A stretch of 64,000 bases of DNA from Cystobacter fuscus. GTDB lineage: Bacteria > Myxococcota > Myxococcia > Myxococcales > Myxococcaceae. Location: NCBI RefSeq assembly GCF_002305875.1, contig NZ_CP022098.1:2294001-2358000 (forward strand). The letters are read 5' to 3'. Of this stretch, positions 44,311-53,830 are shown piece by piece. The first letter of the stretch is position 1, and each line of letters begins with the position of its first letter. The notes beneath the pieces are model-generated. The model worked only from the letters and a program-made list of their open reading frames with translations. It searched no databases and was not told the origin of the DNA. Made by a program: the position numbers and the translations under genes.

Positions 44311-46974
44311 TCACCGCTCCGGAGGCAGTGTCTCACTCCCTGTCCCACCCGGTGTCCCACCCCATGACAGGTCCCCCAGGTCGAGTGCTTCCCCCTCGGC
44401 CAGCCGTATGGGGCGTCGCAGGCGGCCGGAGGTGTGCCTGCCGAGGATGTTCAACACGTACTCGCCCGGGTTCAAGCCGCTGATGGAGAAACGCCCCTGG
44501 TCGAGGCTCTCGCGCATGTGGACCGAGGAGGGATCGTTGTCGATGAACACGACCACGTCGCTCAGTGGGCTGCCGGTGGCCGCGTCCACCACCCGCCCCT
44601 GGACGGACGCGGTGCCGCGCAGGCGGATGTCCACCTCGGTCGTTCCGCCGGGACGGGGAGTCACCACGGCCTGTCCGCGCGAGCCATCCGGAGTCTTCAC
44701 CACCAGCCGCAGGGGCTCGGTCAGCACGTCGTGCAGCTCGAAGCGCTCGCCGGGGAATTCCCAGGGGCCCTTGCCCTGGGTGAGCCATTCCTCGCCCTCG
44801 GGCTCGATGCCGAGGGTGAAGCCGCGCACGGGCTCTCCCGCGCGTGTCACCCGGCCCCGCAGCGAGCCCGCGGAGCGCAGCCTGATCACCAGGGACCGTT
44901 CCCCCAGCCTCACGCCCGACACCTGACCGCTGCGCCCCCCATTGAGCGCACTGACCTTCAGCGCGCCCATGCCGGACTCGAGGTCGGAGTTCAGGCCGAA
45001 GGAGAAGCGGCCCTCCTCGTCCGTGTACTTCGCCTGGAGCACCCCGTCTTCCTGGGACTCGAGGCCCAGGGTGACGGTGGCTCTCGGTGAAGGTGCGCCA
45101 TCGGGCTCGAGGACGACGCCCTCCACGGAGGACGCCGGGGCGTTCTCCTCCCAGAGCAGCTCGACCCGGACCGTCTGGCCTTCCTCCACCTGGACGTGCG
45201 TCCTCTGGAAGGTGGGGCGGTGGTCGCGCGCCGAGAGCAACAGCTCGTAGCCGCCCGCGGGCAGCACCATCCGGAAGTCCCCCTTCGCTCCCACCTCGGC
45301 CTGCTGGAAGTCCTGTGCGCCGAAGGGGCTCTTCTCGTCCAACGAGGCGAGGACCTCCAGGGGCTCGGTGGGCAGTGCGCCGCGGGCCGCCCGCACCACG
45401 CCCTCCACGATGCCCGTGCCCTCCAGGGTGAAGTCCACCTGGGCCGTGCCCTCCTCGGTGACGTCCACCCAGCGGTTGACCCCTTGCGTCGCCTCTTCCC
45501 GGCGGGCGATGAGCGGCTGGCGGCCCACGTTCAGGCCCTCGAGCCGGTAGTGCCCCGTGGCATCGGTGCGGGACTCGAGGGGCGTGGACTCCAGCTCATC
45601 CGGCCCGAGGTTGGGGGCGATCACCCGTGCGCCCTCCACCGGCCGTCCGGCCACGTCGCGCACCTGGCCCTCCACCACGCCCAGGCGGGTGAGCACGAGG
45701 TCCACGGAGAAGCGCTCGCGCGGCGTCACCGTCAAGCCGCGCCGCAGCGCCGGGGTGAAGCCGGGCGCCGTCACCACCACGTCGTAGCTGCCGGGCGCGA
45801 GCCCGCCCACCTGGAAGTGACCCGTTTCATCCGTGGACTCGCGGCCGGTGTCCCCGTTCTGTCCATGGGGACTGACGTCGACCTGGGCTCCCACCACCGG
45901 CGCTCCCGCGGTGTGCTCCAGCACGCGCCCCTCCAGGACCGAGCCCGGGCCGAGCTGGAGCCGCAGGCCACGGATCGTCTTGCCCGCGCTCAGGGTGAGC
46001 GGTTGCTCCAGTGCCCCCGCTTCCTCGCCGTGCCGCGCGGACACGCCGTAGGTGCCGGCTTCCACCTCGACGGAGAAGCCGCCTCCGGGCCCCGTGATGA
46101 CGCTCTGGGGCGACGCGCCGCTCACGCGCACTTCGGCGCCCTCGGCGGGAGCGCCTCGTGCGTCCACGACGAAGCCCTCGATGACTCCCGCCACGCTCAG
46201 CGCCACCTCCAGCGGCTCCTTCGCGGGGACCTTCACCGGCACGAGCCACAGGTGGGCGTGGCCCGGCGCCTGGGCCTCCAGCAGGTAGTCCCCAGTGGCG
46301 AGCTCGTCCACGCGGAAGTGGCCCCGCTCGTCGCTCGTCGCGTACACGCGCTCCTCGGGGGGCAGCTCGGGGGCGAGTCCGGGGAGGGAGCCACTCGGCG
46401 CCGCCGTGAGGATGAGTTGCACGAGCGGCAGCGGCTCCCTTGTCCCTTTCACCACCGTCTGGCCCACGAGGGACTGACCCGGCTCCAGGACGATCCGCAC
46501 GGACGTGCGCGCCACGCCATGGGGTCGCACCACGGAGAGCACCCGGGGCGCGTGGCCATTCGCGTGGACGGCCGCCAGGTATGAACCGGGCCCGGCGGCG
46601 AGCCGTGCCTGTCCCCGTGCATCCGTCGAGCCCGTGCCCGCCAGCCGCCAGATGAGCTCCCCGAGGTTGGGGTCCCTCCGCTCACGCCAGTACAGCCGCA
46701 CGCTGGCCCCGGGCAGGCGCCGCTCGGCGGCGAGCACCTCCACCTCGAGCACTCCCTGCGTCTCGGCGGTGCTCACGTCCAGCGGGGGCGTCGCGTCCAT
46801 GACCCCTGCGCTCCTCTCCCGTGGCGCGCCCGGCCCTGACGCGGAGCGCCGCTCGTCGGACTGGAGGAGGGGAGGGGGTGTGTCCTGGGCATCTGGCCTC
46901 GCCGAGAGCCCTGCCCAGAGGAGCGCGAGCAGCGCTCCCACCAGGAGGGCCGCCACGATGAGCCGCCTTCGCAT
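44311..46974 (-). CDS. Large carboxypeptidase-regulatory-like surface protein
   Basis: The protein has 887 residues. An N-terminal signal anchor (LIVAALLVGALLALLWAGLS) precedes about eight carboxypeptidase-regulatory/transthyretin-like beta-sandwich domains. They share phrases such as TDATGHYRLEGL, TDETGHFQVGGLAPGSYDVV and LGVVEGQVRDVAGRPVEGA. No catalytic domain is present. Such repeat proteins are abundant in myxobacterial envelopes and are thought to bind proteins or glycans. The ATG at 46974 lies directly before the membrane segment. It is divergent from the MYXO-CTERM gene across a 191-bp promoter region. Confidence 0.85.
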   Translation of the reverse strand: MRRRLIVAALLVGALLALLWAGLSARPDAQDTPPPLLQSDERRSASGPGAPRERSAGVMDATPPLDVSTAETQGVLEVEVLAAERRLPGASVRLYWRERRDPNLGELIWRLAGTGSTDARGQARLAAGPGSYLAAVHANGHAPRVLSVVRPHGVARTSVRIVLEPGQSLVGQTVVKGTREPLPLVQLILTAAPSGSLPGLAPELPPEERVYATSDERGHFRVDELATGDYLLEAQAPGHAHLWLVPVKVPAKEPLEVALSVAGVIEGFVVDARGAPAEGAEVRVSGASPQSVITGPGGGFSVEVEAGTYGVSARHGEEAGALEQPLTLSAGKTIRGLRLQLGPGSVLEGRVLEHTAGAPVVGAQVDVSPHGQNGDTGRESTDETGHFQVGGLAPGSYDVVVTAPGFTPALRRGLTVTPRERFSVDLVLTRLGVVEGQVRDVAGRPVEGARVIAPNLGPDELESTPLESRTDATGHYRLEGLNVGRQPLIARREEATQGVNRWVDVTEEGTAQVDFTLEGTGIVEGVVRAARGALPTEPLEVLASLDEKSPFGAQDFQQAEVGAKGDFRMVLPAGGYELLLSARDHRPTFQRTHVQVEEGQTVRVELLWEENAPASSVEGVVLEPDGAPSPRATVTLGLESQEDGVLQAKYTDEEGRFSFGLNSDLESGMGALKVSALNGGRSGQVSGVRLGERSLVIRLRSAGSLRGRVTRAGEPVRGFTLGIEPEGEEWLTQGKGPWEFPGERFELHDVLTEPLRLVVKTPDGSRGQAVVTPRPGGTTEVDIRLRGTASVQGRVVDAATGSPLSDVVVFIDNDPSSVHMRESLDQGRFSISGLNPGEYVLNILGRHTSGRLRRPIRLAEGEALDLGDLSWGGTPGGTGSETLPPER

Positions 46975-47165
46975 GTCTGTTCTTGGGGCCGGTCGTGAGG
47001 GGATCAGAGCCGACACTCTATCCCGCGCGGACTTCGTTCCCGTGACAGCGTTCTTCTCTCTCCGCACGGTTCTGGATGGGAGAGGAAATGCCGCGATGCA
47101 GCAAACGGTCGTGGGCCAATGGAGGAAATCAGGTTAAAAAGGTAACTTCTTCTCCCGGAGGAAGT

Positions 47166-47972
47166 ATGCGGTTCTCATCAGTTATTGTCGCTGGCGTCTT
47201 CACTGCGAGTCTTCTGTCCACCCCTGCCCTGGCGCGCTCCGCGGGCATTACTGGCCGCTCTGGCAAGCCGCTCGCGGATGGAACTCCGACCCAGAACTGC
47301 ACGAGGTGCCATGCGGTGGTCGATACCGTGCCCGTGCCGACCGTGGAGATCTCCGGCCCCACGTCGGTGGTGGCGGGGACGACGAACCAGTACACCTTCA
47401 TCATCCGGGGAGGGCCCGCGGTGACTGGGGGCGTCAACCTGGCGGTGGATCGGGCGGAGGCTGCGCTCGACCTGGTCGAGAGTTCGGGCCTGAAGAAGGT
47501 CGACGTCGAGCTGACGCAATCCGCGCCCAAGGCATTTTCCAATGGAGAGGTCCGCTTCGACTTCTCGATGATCGCGCCGGGCAATGGTGGCCTCGTCACG
47601 ATCTACGGTGCCGGCAATTCCGTCAACGGAAACGGTAGCACGAGTGGTGACGGCGTGGCGGCCACGAAGCTGGAGGTGACCGTCAAGGTCTCGGACGGCA
47701 CGGACGCGGGTGTCGAGGATCCGGACTCCGGGACGCCCCTCGACGCGGGCATCGAAGTCGACGCGGGCATCGAAGTCGACGCGGGCACGGACTCCGATGC
47801 GGGCACCGTGGCCGACGCGGGCACCGGGACTGGCTCGGATCCTGACCATGACCATGACCACGACCAGGACGACGACAAGGGCGGTGGCTGCTCCTCGACG
47901 GGTGGCGCTCCCTTGCTGATGTTCGTGCTGGGTACCGCGGGCCTGACGCTGCTGCGCCGCCGTCGCGCCTGA
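47166..47972 (+). CDS. MYXO-CTERM anchored protein with CxxCH motif
   Basis: The protein has 268 residues. Signal peptide (TPALARS), then NCTRCH (Cys45, Cys48, His49), a possible haem or metal site, then a Reeler-like beta domain starting VEISGPTSVVAGTTNQYTFI. A linker of five six-residue DAG repeats and a His/Asp-rich run (DHDHDHDQDDDK) leads to the MYXO-CTERM tail: GGGCSSTGG (Cys242), hydrophobic helix, RRRR. Myxosortases process such tails, with the cysteine becoming the lipid anchor on the surface. GGAGGA precedes the ATG. It lies upstream of the envelope operon and may be its first gene. Confidence 0.88.
   Translation: MRFSSVIVAGVFTASLLSTPALARSAGITGRSGKPLADGTPTQNCTRCHAVVDTVPVPTVEISGPTSVVAGTTNQYTFIIRGGPAVTGGVNLAVDRAEAALDLVESSGLKKVDVELTQSAPKAFSNGEVRFDFSMIAPGNGGLVTIYGAGNSVNGNGSTSGDGVAATKLEVTVKVSDGTDAGVEDPDSGTPLDAGIEVDAGIEVDAGTDSDAGTVADAGTGTGSDPDHDHDHDQDDDKGGGCSSTGGAPLLMFVLGTAGLTLLRRRRA
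47742..47831 (+). repeat. Five 18-bp tandem repeats in the MYXO-CTERM linker
   Basis: Unit GACGCGGGCATCGAAGTC occurs twice exactly and is followed by three diverged copies (DAGTDS, DAGTVA, DAGTGT). It encodes a flexible acidic spacer between the beta domain and the anchor and could vary in copy number among strains. Confidence 0.7.
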
Positions 47973-48053
47973 TTCTTCCTTCCCTTCCGCCTCGCTTCGT
48001 TTCCGAGTCCTCCCGTGCCGCTTCTTCCCCGCTCGAACGCTCCCCGCTCCTCG

Positions 48054-49022
48054 ATGCTTCGCCTGGGCAGTGCCTTGTTGTCCGCCCTGCTGGTGCTCGC
48101 CACGCCGGAGGCCCTGGCCGCGTCCAAGTCCAGGTCCAAGGCCAAGAGCTCCAAGACCCGGAGCGGCACGTCCAAGGCCGCTCCCGTGACTCCCGCACCG
48201 CAGCCGGAGCCTTCACCCGAGCCCGCCGTGGAGCCCGCGTCCGAGGCGCCGAAGGAGGAGAAGGCGGAGGCGGAGGCTCCCGTGGTCCCCGTGGAGCAGC
48301 CCCGTGCCGTGGTGGCGGCCAAGCCCGCCGCCGCGGCACGGCCCGCTCCAGCCCCGCGTGCTCCGGCGGCCCGCCCCTCCGAGTCTTCCTCGAAGGCCAA
48401 CGCGGGCCGGATGCGCATCGGCGTGGGTCCGGATCTCTTCCTGGAGAGCGCGAAGCTCAGCGGCGAGCAGGGCATCAACATCTCGCGCCAGGACGAGTCC
48501 TTCGACTACTCGAGCGCGAGCTTCCTCTCCGCCACCATCTGGTTGAACACGACGGTGCCCTCGGTGAGCGAGCGGCTGCGGGTGGGTGCCGGGGCGCGCA
48601 TCTTCGGCAACTACGGTGCGGGCGGTGGTCGGACGTTTGGCTTTGGTCTGCTCAACGAGGCCTTCGCCTTCGCGGAGTACGGGCTGCCGGTGGCGGACAA
48701 GATGGAGGTGGTCTTCGCCGCGCGCGGGGGCTTCTCCGTGCTGGTGCCCGGCCAGGAGTTCGCGGAGGAGATCCGCCGGCTGCAGGAGCAGGGCGTGGGG
48801 GTGTGGAGCGTGCCGCGCGTGGGCTGGCTCGTGGGCCCGTCCGTGGGCGCGCGCCGGCGCATGACGGAGCGCATCCTGCTGCGCGCGGACATCCTCGGCC
48901 AGGTCCAGCAACAGTTCCTCTTCGCCACGAGCGAGGACATCGACGGGCTGCGCTACACCAAGAACTGGAGCACCCTGGCGCTGCGCCTGGGGTTGTCGCT
49001 CGGGGTTGAGTTTGACTTCTGA
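48054..49022 (+). CDS. Predicted outer-membrane beta-barrel protein with Lys/Pro/Ala-rich spacer
   Basis: The protein has 322 residues. Signal peptide ...TPEALA, then a long Lys/Ser and Pro/Glu/Ala-rich spacer (about 25-120), then a beta-rich domain of alternating polar and hydrophobic strands (GVGPDLFLESAKL ... LRLGLSLGVEFDF). It ends in phenylalanine, a typical barrel-assembly signal. The ATG at 48054 suits the signal peptide; a GTG at 48015 would add 13 residues. It is the first of four closely spaced exported-protein genes. It may be a small outer-membrane channel or anchor for the products downstream. Confidence 0.7.
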   Translation: MLRLGSALLSALLVLATPEALAASKSRSKAKSSKTRSGTSKAAPVTPAPQPEPSPEPAVEPASEAPKEEKAEAEAPVVPVEQPRAVVAAKPAAAARPAPAPRAPAARPSESSSKANAGRMRIGVGPDLFLESAKLSGEQGINISRQDESFDYSSASFLSATIWLNTTVPSVSERLRVGAGARIFGNYGAGGGRTFGFGLLNEAFAFAEYGLPVADKMEVVFAARGGFSVLVPGQEFAEEIRRLQEQGVGVWSVPRVGWLVGPSVGARRRMTERILLRADILGQVQQQFLFATSEDIDGLRYTKNWSTLALRLGLSLGVEFDF

Positions 49023-49053
49023 ATCCTCCCTTTCCTTCCTCCGGGAGCCGCGA

Positions 49054-50850
49054 ATGACCGTGTCTCGTCCGCTCATCCTTCCACTGCTCGCGGCGCTGGC
49101 CGCGTGTCAGCCCACCCACGTCTTCGAGCCCGACCAGCTCGCTTCCGGGCCGGGAGCCATGGTGGGCAATGGCGCGCCGCTCACCCCGGGAGACTTCCCG
49201 GGCGGGGATGATGTCCTGCCGGCGGCTCGGCAGGTGACTCCGCCCAACGAGGCGCGCCCGCCGGACTGTGACGCGGGCTGCGTGGCGTATTGCGCGGGCG
49301 CGGGCCTGAGCAACCCCGTCAATCGCGGGTTGTGCCGGAGCCTGTGGGGCGTGGGCCTGGCGTCCCGGCCCATCTCCTTCTCCGAGGCGTGTCGCCGGCT
49401 CTTCGTGGACATGCTGGGGCGCGTGCCGGACGCGGCCGAGGCCGAGGCCACGTGCGCGGGCGGGTGGGGCGCCACGGTGAAGCGGTTGATGGAAAGCGAC
49501 GAGTTCATCCTCGTCCAGCAACGCCACGCCGCGGATCGCTTCCTCTACGCCAACCAGGTGGCGAGCCTCCAGTCCATCTACGACATGGATCGGCTGGTGG
49601 CCAAGCTGCACCGGGGGCTCGTGCCGTACGATCTCTTCGCGTCGGTGGTGAGCGCGCACCCGGTGTTCACCCGCCGCTACGCGGACCCGGGGGACAAGGC
49701 CGAGGCGCTCTTCCGCCAGTTCCTCGGGCGCCCGCCCTTCGAGCACGAGCGCGCGGACATGGCCCGGCTCTACCGGCTCTGGTACTCGGGCTACTACGAT
49801 CATCCGCAGCTCGGCATGCGCCTGCCGGACGCCTTCGTGCGCTTCCGCTGTCTGGACAAGGACGGGAAGGTGAACGACGCGGCCCGGGGCGAGTGCGCCA
49901 GCGTGTTGTGGGGCTACAACGAGCTCACCTTCACCCCGGACCTGCGCGCCGCGCGCGACCCGAGCCTCGACAACGAGCTGACGCTGTGGAGCGGTCTGCT
50001 CACGGCCGAGGAGTGGGCGCGGTTGCAGATCCCCGGCCGCATCCTCGCGAGGGATCTGTCCTTCTGGGAGCGCGCGGTGGACGACGTGCTCGTGCAGTAC
50101 CTGGGTTATGACCTGTCGGCGCTCGTGCCCGAGGTGCGTGGGGCGCTGGTGCGCTTCCTGCTCGAGAATCACGGGGACATCCGCTCGGTGCACTACGCGG
50201 TGGCCACCTCGGTGGCGTACCTCCAGTCCGCCGAGGGCGCGGCGGCCTCCACCTACCGCTGGGCCTACGGGCCGCTCAAGCAGGTGGACGCCGAGGTGTG
50301 GATCGACTCGCTCGCGCGGCAGACGGGCTACGAGCTGCCCGGCTGCGACCACCGCATCAGCCAGCCCGAGTCCCTGCTCAACGCGGGCAGCATCGCCGGC
50401 TACCGCGTGCTGGCCGAGTCGCGCTGGAAGACGAACGACAAGGGCAATGTGGACAAGCGCTATTCGGAGCTGGCGCGCACCCTGGGCGGCTGTCCGGAGA
50501 ACGTGGTGGGAGGCCGCTTCCGCGTGGTGAGCATCCTCACCACCGCCACCCAGCTCTCCTTCGTGCAGTCGCTGTGCAACCCCACGTTGGATCCGAAGAT
50601 CAAAGGCGCGGACGTGGCGCGGCTGTTGCCCGAGGGCGTGAGTTCCTCGCTCGCCGTGAACGAGGAGGTGGGTGAGCGCATCGCCACCCACCAGTACCGG
50701 CTGTTGCTGGGCCGCTCGCCGGACGCCACGGAGGTGGCCGAGGCGCGCGAGGCGGGCCGCGAGTGCGCCATCACGCGTTGCTCGGCCGAGGAGTTCGCCC
50801 GTCCCTACTGCTTCGCGCTGCTGTCGAGCGCCGAGCGCATCTTCTACTGA
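49054..50850 (+). CDS. Exported lipoprotein, partner of the DUF1501 protein
   Basis: The protein has 598 residues. Lipobox LAAC follows a short signal; the ATG at 49054 has GGGAG upstream and lies 31 bp after the previous stop. The body contains 13 or more cysteines, including CDAGCVAYCAGAG. Helical segments such as EACRRLFVDMLGRVPDAAEA and EALFRQFLGRPPFEHERADM resemble the small DUF1549/DUF1553-like units often encoded beside DUF1501 proteins, but the match is weak. No enzyme is recognised. Its place between a barrel protein and a Tat-exported protein suggests an envelope complex. Confidence 0.7.
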   Translation: MTVSRPLILPLLAALAACQPTHVFEPDQLASGPGAMVGNGAPLTPGDFPGGDDVLPAARQVTPPNEARPPDCDAGCVAYCAGAGLSNPVNRGLCRSLWGVGLASRPISFSEACRRLFVDMLGRVPDAAEAEATCAGGWGATVKRLMESDEFILVQQRHAADRFLYANQVASLQSIYDMDRLVAKLHRGLVPYDLFASVVSAHPVFTRRYADPGDKAEALFRQFLGRPPFEHERADMARLYRLWYSGYYDHPQLGMRLPDAFVRFRCLDKDGKVNDAARGECASVLWGYNELTFTPDLRAARDPSLDNELTLWSGLLTAEEWARLQIPGRILARDLSFWERAVDDVLVQYLGYDLSALVPEVRGALVRFLLENHGDIRSVHYAVATSVAYLQSAEGAAASTYRWAYGPLKQVDAEVWIDSLARQTGYELPGCDHRISQPESLLNAGSIAGYRVLAESRWKTNDKGNVDKRYSELARTLGGCPENVVGGRFRVVSILTTATQLSFVQSLCNPTLDPKIKGADVARLLPEGVSSSLAVNEEVGERIATHQYRLLLGRSPDATEVAEAREAGRECAITRCSAEEFARPYCFALLSSAERIFY

Positions 50851-50867
50851 CCCCCGGAGCCCCTTCC

Positions 50868-52280
50868 ATGTCCGATCCCAAAGACTCGAAGCCCAAGTCC
50901 CCGGGCCGCCGCCAGCTCCTCCGGGGCCTGGGCGCGGGTGCCGCCGCGCTGGCCTTCCCCCACCTGTGGTTGCCGCGCACGGCGCTCGCCCAGACGAATG
51001 GGCGCGGCAGCGTGCGCCACCTCATCTACATCCGCCTGTCCGGCGGCTTCCGCTTCACCACCGCCTTCAACTCGGACGTGGCCGACGAGTTCAACCCGTT
51101 CGGCCGCTCGGACAAGCGCGCCGCGGGCACCGAGTGGGGCGTGGGCAAGCTGCTCGAGCGCGCCAGTTGGCTCGAGGGCGAGCCGTCCAAGCCCCGGCGC
51201 GATCTGGGCATGAAGCCGGTGGCGGAGTTCTCCAATGAAATCTGCGTGCTGCCGTGCGTGGACCACGAGCCCTTCTCGGCGCGCGCGGACGGAGGCCATG
51301 GCACGGGCCTGGAGCGCTTCCTCACGGGGTACGTGGGCGGGGCCACGGGCTTCCTGTCGTATGTGAACTACGGGGTGCGCGCCCGGGTGGCGGAGGAGGC
51401 CGCCAAGGGCAACACCCTTCTTCCGGCCTTCAGCCTCGGCGAGGCGGGCATGGCGACGGGGGCGGGAACCTACGCCACCTATCGGCCTCCGGTGCTCGAG
51501 GGCAGTGGCTTCCAGGGCTTCGGCGCGGATCCGAGCGCGGGTCTGCCCCCGTGGGCGGCCAAGGTGACCACCGAGGTGGACAACCGCTACCGCGCGCGGT
51601 TGCACCTGCCGCTGCGCGGCGGCGTGGACACCTACCAGCAGACGCGCAAGGCCACGAGCGACTACGGGAAGATCTTCCGCGACCCCATGCTCCGGGTGAC
51701 CGCCGACTCCGACGACGTGGTGGATGGCATCACCAACCGCCAGTTGCGCGCCATCTTCGGCACCGACACCACGGGCCAGCGCGCGGCACTCGCGCTGCGC
51801 CTGTTCCACTTCGGCTGCCCCGCGGTGTTCCTCAACCAGGGCGGCTACGACTACCACTCGCGCGAGGACGCGGAGCTGCCGGACGAGCTGGACGGCGCCA
51901 ACCGGCTGGTGAGCGGCCTGCGCACGGCGCTCAAGATGATGCAGCACCCCGAGGGCGGTACGTACTGGGACAAGACGCTGGTGGTGATCGGCAGCGAGTT
52001 CGGCCGCACCACGGGTGGCAGCCGCTTCAACTCCGCCAACGGCAGCGACCACGGCAGCGATCTGGCCACCCGGTGGATGTCCATGCCCTTCATGGGCGGC
52101 GTCATCAGCGCGGCGGGCAAGGGCGGCAAGAGCCTCGGCGCGGTGCGCGGCTCGGACCTCAAGGCCACCGGCCAGGTGTACTCGTACCGCTCGGTCCTCA
52201 AGACGATGATGGATCTGCTCGGCGCCGACCACGAGGGCATCTTCCCCGCGGATGCCCCCATCCAGGACTTCTTCTCATGA
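50868..52280 (+). CDS. DUF1501 family Tat-exported protein
   Basis: The protein has 470 residues. The twin-arginine signal GRRQLLRGLGAGAAALAF (Arg14-Arg15) sends it folded across the inner membrane. The DUF1501 body has RHLIYIRLSGGFRFTTAF, HFGCPAVFLNQGGYDYHSRE, TLVVIGSEFGRTTGGSRFNS and NGSDHGSDLATRW, which place Asp/His residues like those of the alkaline-phosphatase/sulfatase fold. The family function is unknown; a metal-dependent hydrolase is a reasonable guess. Its stop overlaps the next ATG (ATGA), so the following haem-type lipoprotein is made with it. Confidence 0.85.
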   Translation: MSDPKDSKPKSPGRRQLLRGLGAGAAALAFPHLWLPRTALAQTNGRGSVRHLIYIRLSGGFRFTTAFNSDVADEFNPFGRSDKRAAGTEWGVGKLLERASWLEGEPSKPRRDLGMKPVAEFSNEICVLPCVDHEPFSARADGGHGTGLERFLTGYVGGATGFLSYVNYGVRARVAEEAAKGNTLLPAFSLGEAGMATGAGTYATYRPPVLEGSGFQGFGADPSAGLPPWAAKVTTEVDNRYRARLHLPLRGGVDTYQQTRKATSDYGKIFRDPMLRVTADSDDVVDGITNRQLRAIFGTDTTGQRAALALRLFHFGCPAVFLNQGGYDYHSREDAELPDELDGANRLVSGLRTALKMMQHPEGGTYWDKTLVVIGSEFGRTTGGSRFNSANGSDHGSDLATRWMSMPFMGGVISAAGKGGKSLGAVRGSDLKATGQVYSYRSVLKTMMDLLGADHEGIFPADAPIQDFFS

Positions 52281-53644
52281 CGCGCTCTTGCCTCGCCGCC
52301 TCCCTCGCCGCCCTGGCGCTCGCCTGTGGTGGGGGCTCGGGCTCGACTCCGACGGACCCGGGCTCCATCCCCTTCGAGCCGGACCGTCCCTCGCCGGCTC
52401 CCACGGGGAGCACGCCCACGTACACGGGCTCGGACCCGGACGTGAAGTCCGCCCAGCTCACCTACGCCACCGGGCTCGACCTGCACCGCAAGCTGGTGAT
52501 GCGCACGTGCAGCGGCACCAACGGCGTGTGCCACAACCAGAAGGAATACCCGGACCTGCACACGGCGGGCACCTTCCTGGCCTCCATCGGCGCGCCGTGC
52601 AACGTGCAGTCCGGCAACTGGAACGGCGTGTTCGACCGGTGCGAGCGTCTGGGTGACCGCTTCCGCTTCTCCGAGCAGGCCACCAGGGATAACGAGATCG
52701 GCTGGTTCGAGCTGATTCCGGGAGAGACGCCCACGTTGGATCCCAAGGGCACCCTGCCGGACGCCGGCACTCCGGGCCTGCACCTGTACGTGCACGATGC
52801 CGTGCAGGTCACCCAGGCGCGCATCTTCTCCACGGGCACGTTCGTGCGCACCTTCATCAATGACGCGGGCGAGGTGCAGGATCTCGCCTTCGCCAGCTAC
52901 CGCACGAACTGGTGGGTGCTGGAGAACGGGCGCCACCTCTTCGCCGAGGTGGGCGACTACCAGCGCGACACCGTGGAGGGCCTGGTGGCCAGCGGCATCG
53001 TCCAGGGCGATCAGAACCGCAACGGGGTGTATGGCGCGCGCACCGGCACCACCGTGCCGCTCATCAACCCGGGCAAGCCCGAGGAGAGCTACCTCGTGGC
53101 GCGCCTGCGCGGGAGCATGAATCAGGCGCCCATCCCCGGCACGCGCATGCCCCTGGCCAACCAGCCCCCGTCCGTGCAGGACATGCTGGCGCTCATGTGC
53201 TTCATCGAGGGGTTGGATTCCAAGGCCCGCCAGTGGAGCCTGGAGTCCTCCATCGACTACACGAAGTGCTCGTACTCGGCCAACCCGCAGGCGCTCAACC
53301 TCGCGGGCTCCGGCGCCACCTGGAGCAAGGGCGTGCTGCCCATCCTCCAGTCCAACTGCGGCGGGTGCCATGGCGGCGACAACCCCCAGGGCGGGTTGAA
53401 CCTGCTCGGCTCGGCCCATGACGTCTACCAGCGCCTGATGAAGCCCTCCGCCCAGCAGCCCTCCCTGGCGCTGATCCAACCGGGCGTTCCGCTTCAAAGC
53501 TACCTGTGGCGCAAGATCTCCGGCGACGGTCCCATCACCGGCGCGCGCATGCCCATCAACCCGCTCAATGGCAACGCCTCGCTCCCCGCGGACCAGCTCA
53601 ACAGCATCCAGGAGTGGATCAGCTTCAACGCGCTCGAGAACTGA
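52277..53644 (+). CDS. Lipoprotein with c-type cytochrome-like motif
   Basis: The protein has 455 residues. Lipobox LALAC and a low-complexity spacer come first. A first domain has TCSGTNGVCHNQ (a widened CH pair). The C-terminal domain has SNCGGCHGGDNPQGGLNL, a CxxCH haem site of the type found in planctomycete-like surface cytochromes. Internal segments such as VPLINPGKPEESYLVARLRG and GTRMPL repeat in the second half (ARMPINPL), so two related modules are likely. It may pass electrons, or bind metal, for the DUF1501 partner. It is the last gene before a strong terminator hairpin. Confidence 0.8.
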   Translation: MTRSCLAASLAALALACGGGSGSTPTDPGSIPFEPDRPSPAPTGSTPTYTGSDPDVKSAQLTYATGLDLHRKLVMRTCSGTNGVCHNQKEYPDLHTAGTFLASIGAPCNVQSGNWNGVFDRCERLGDRFRFSEQATRDNEIGWFELIPGETPTLDPKGTLPDAGTPGLHLYVHDAVQVTQARIFSTGTFVRTFINDAGEVQDLAFASYRTNWWVLENGRHLFAEVGDYQRDTVEGLVASGIVQGDQNRNGVYGARTGTTVPLINPGKPEESYLVARLRGSMNQAPIPGTRMPLANQPPSVQDMLALMCFIEGLDSKARQWSLESSIDYTKCSYSANPQALNLAGSGATWSKGVLPILQSNCGGCHGGDNPQGGLNLLGSAHDVYQRLMKPSAQQPSLALIQPGVPLQSYLWRKISGDGPITGARMPINPLNGNASLPADQLNSIQEWISFNALEN

Positions 53645-53651
53645 GCGCGCC

Positions 53652-53684
53652 GGGAGCGCGGGCCACTTGACGCCCGCGCTTCCC
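53652..53684 (+). terminator. Terminator hairpin of the DUF1501 operon
   Basis: GGGAGCGCGGGC pairs with GCCCGCGCTTCCC (one bulged base) over an 8-nt loop, 7 bp past the operon's last stop. This is one of the strongest stems in the window. It marks the end of the run of exported-protein genes. Confidence 0.65.
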
Positions 53685-53739
53685 CCATCATCGGGTGGTC
53701 TTCACACCCACCTCTTCATCGGGCCTGAGACCTCTACGG

Positions 53740-53830
53740 GTTGCGGCGTTGAAAATGCAATAATTCGGCCCCGTTGAAAAAAAACATGAAGAACGGAATT
53801 CATTTTCCAACCGGTCTCAGTGTAGAAAAA
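53740..53830 (+). promoter_or_regulatory. AT-rich segment upstream of the kelch gene
   Basis: Within the 302-bp gap (53645-53946), this ~90-bp stretch holds AT-rich runs such as AATGCAATAATTC and GAAAAAAAACATGAAG, unlike the GC-rich surroundings. It is a likely promoter region for the next gene. No -35/-10 or sigma-54 match can be fixed. Nothing else is seen in the gap apart from the upstream terminator. Confidence 0.4.
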
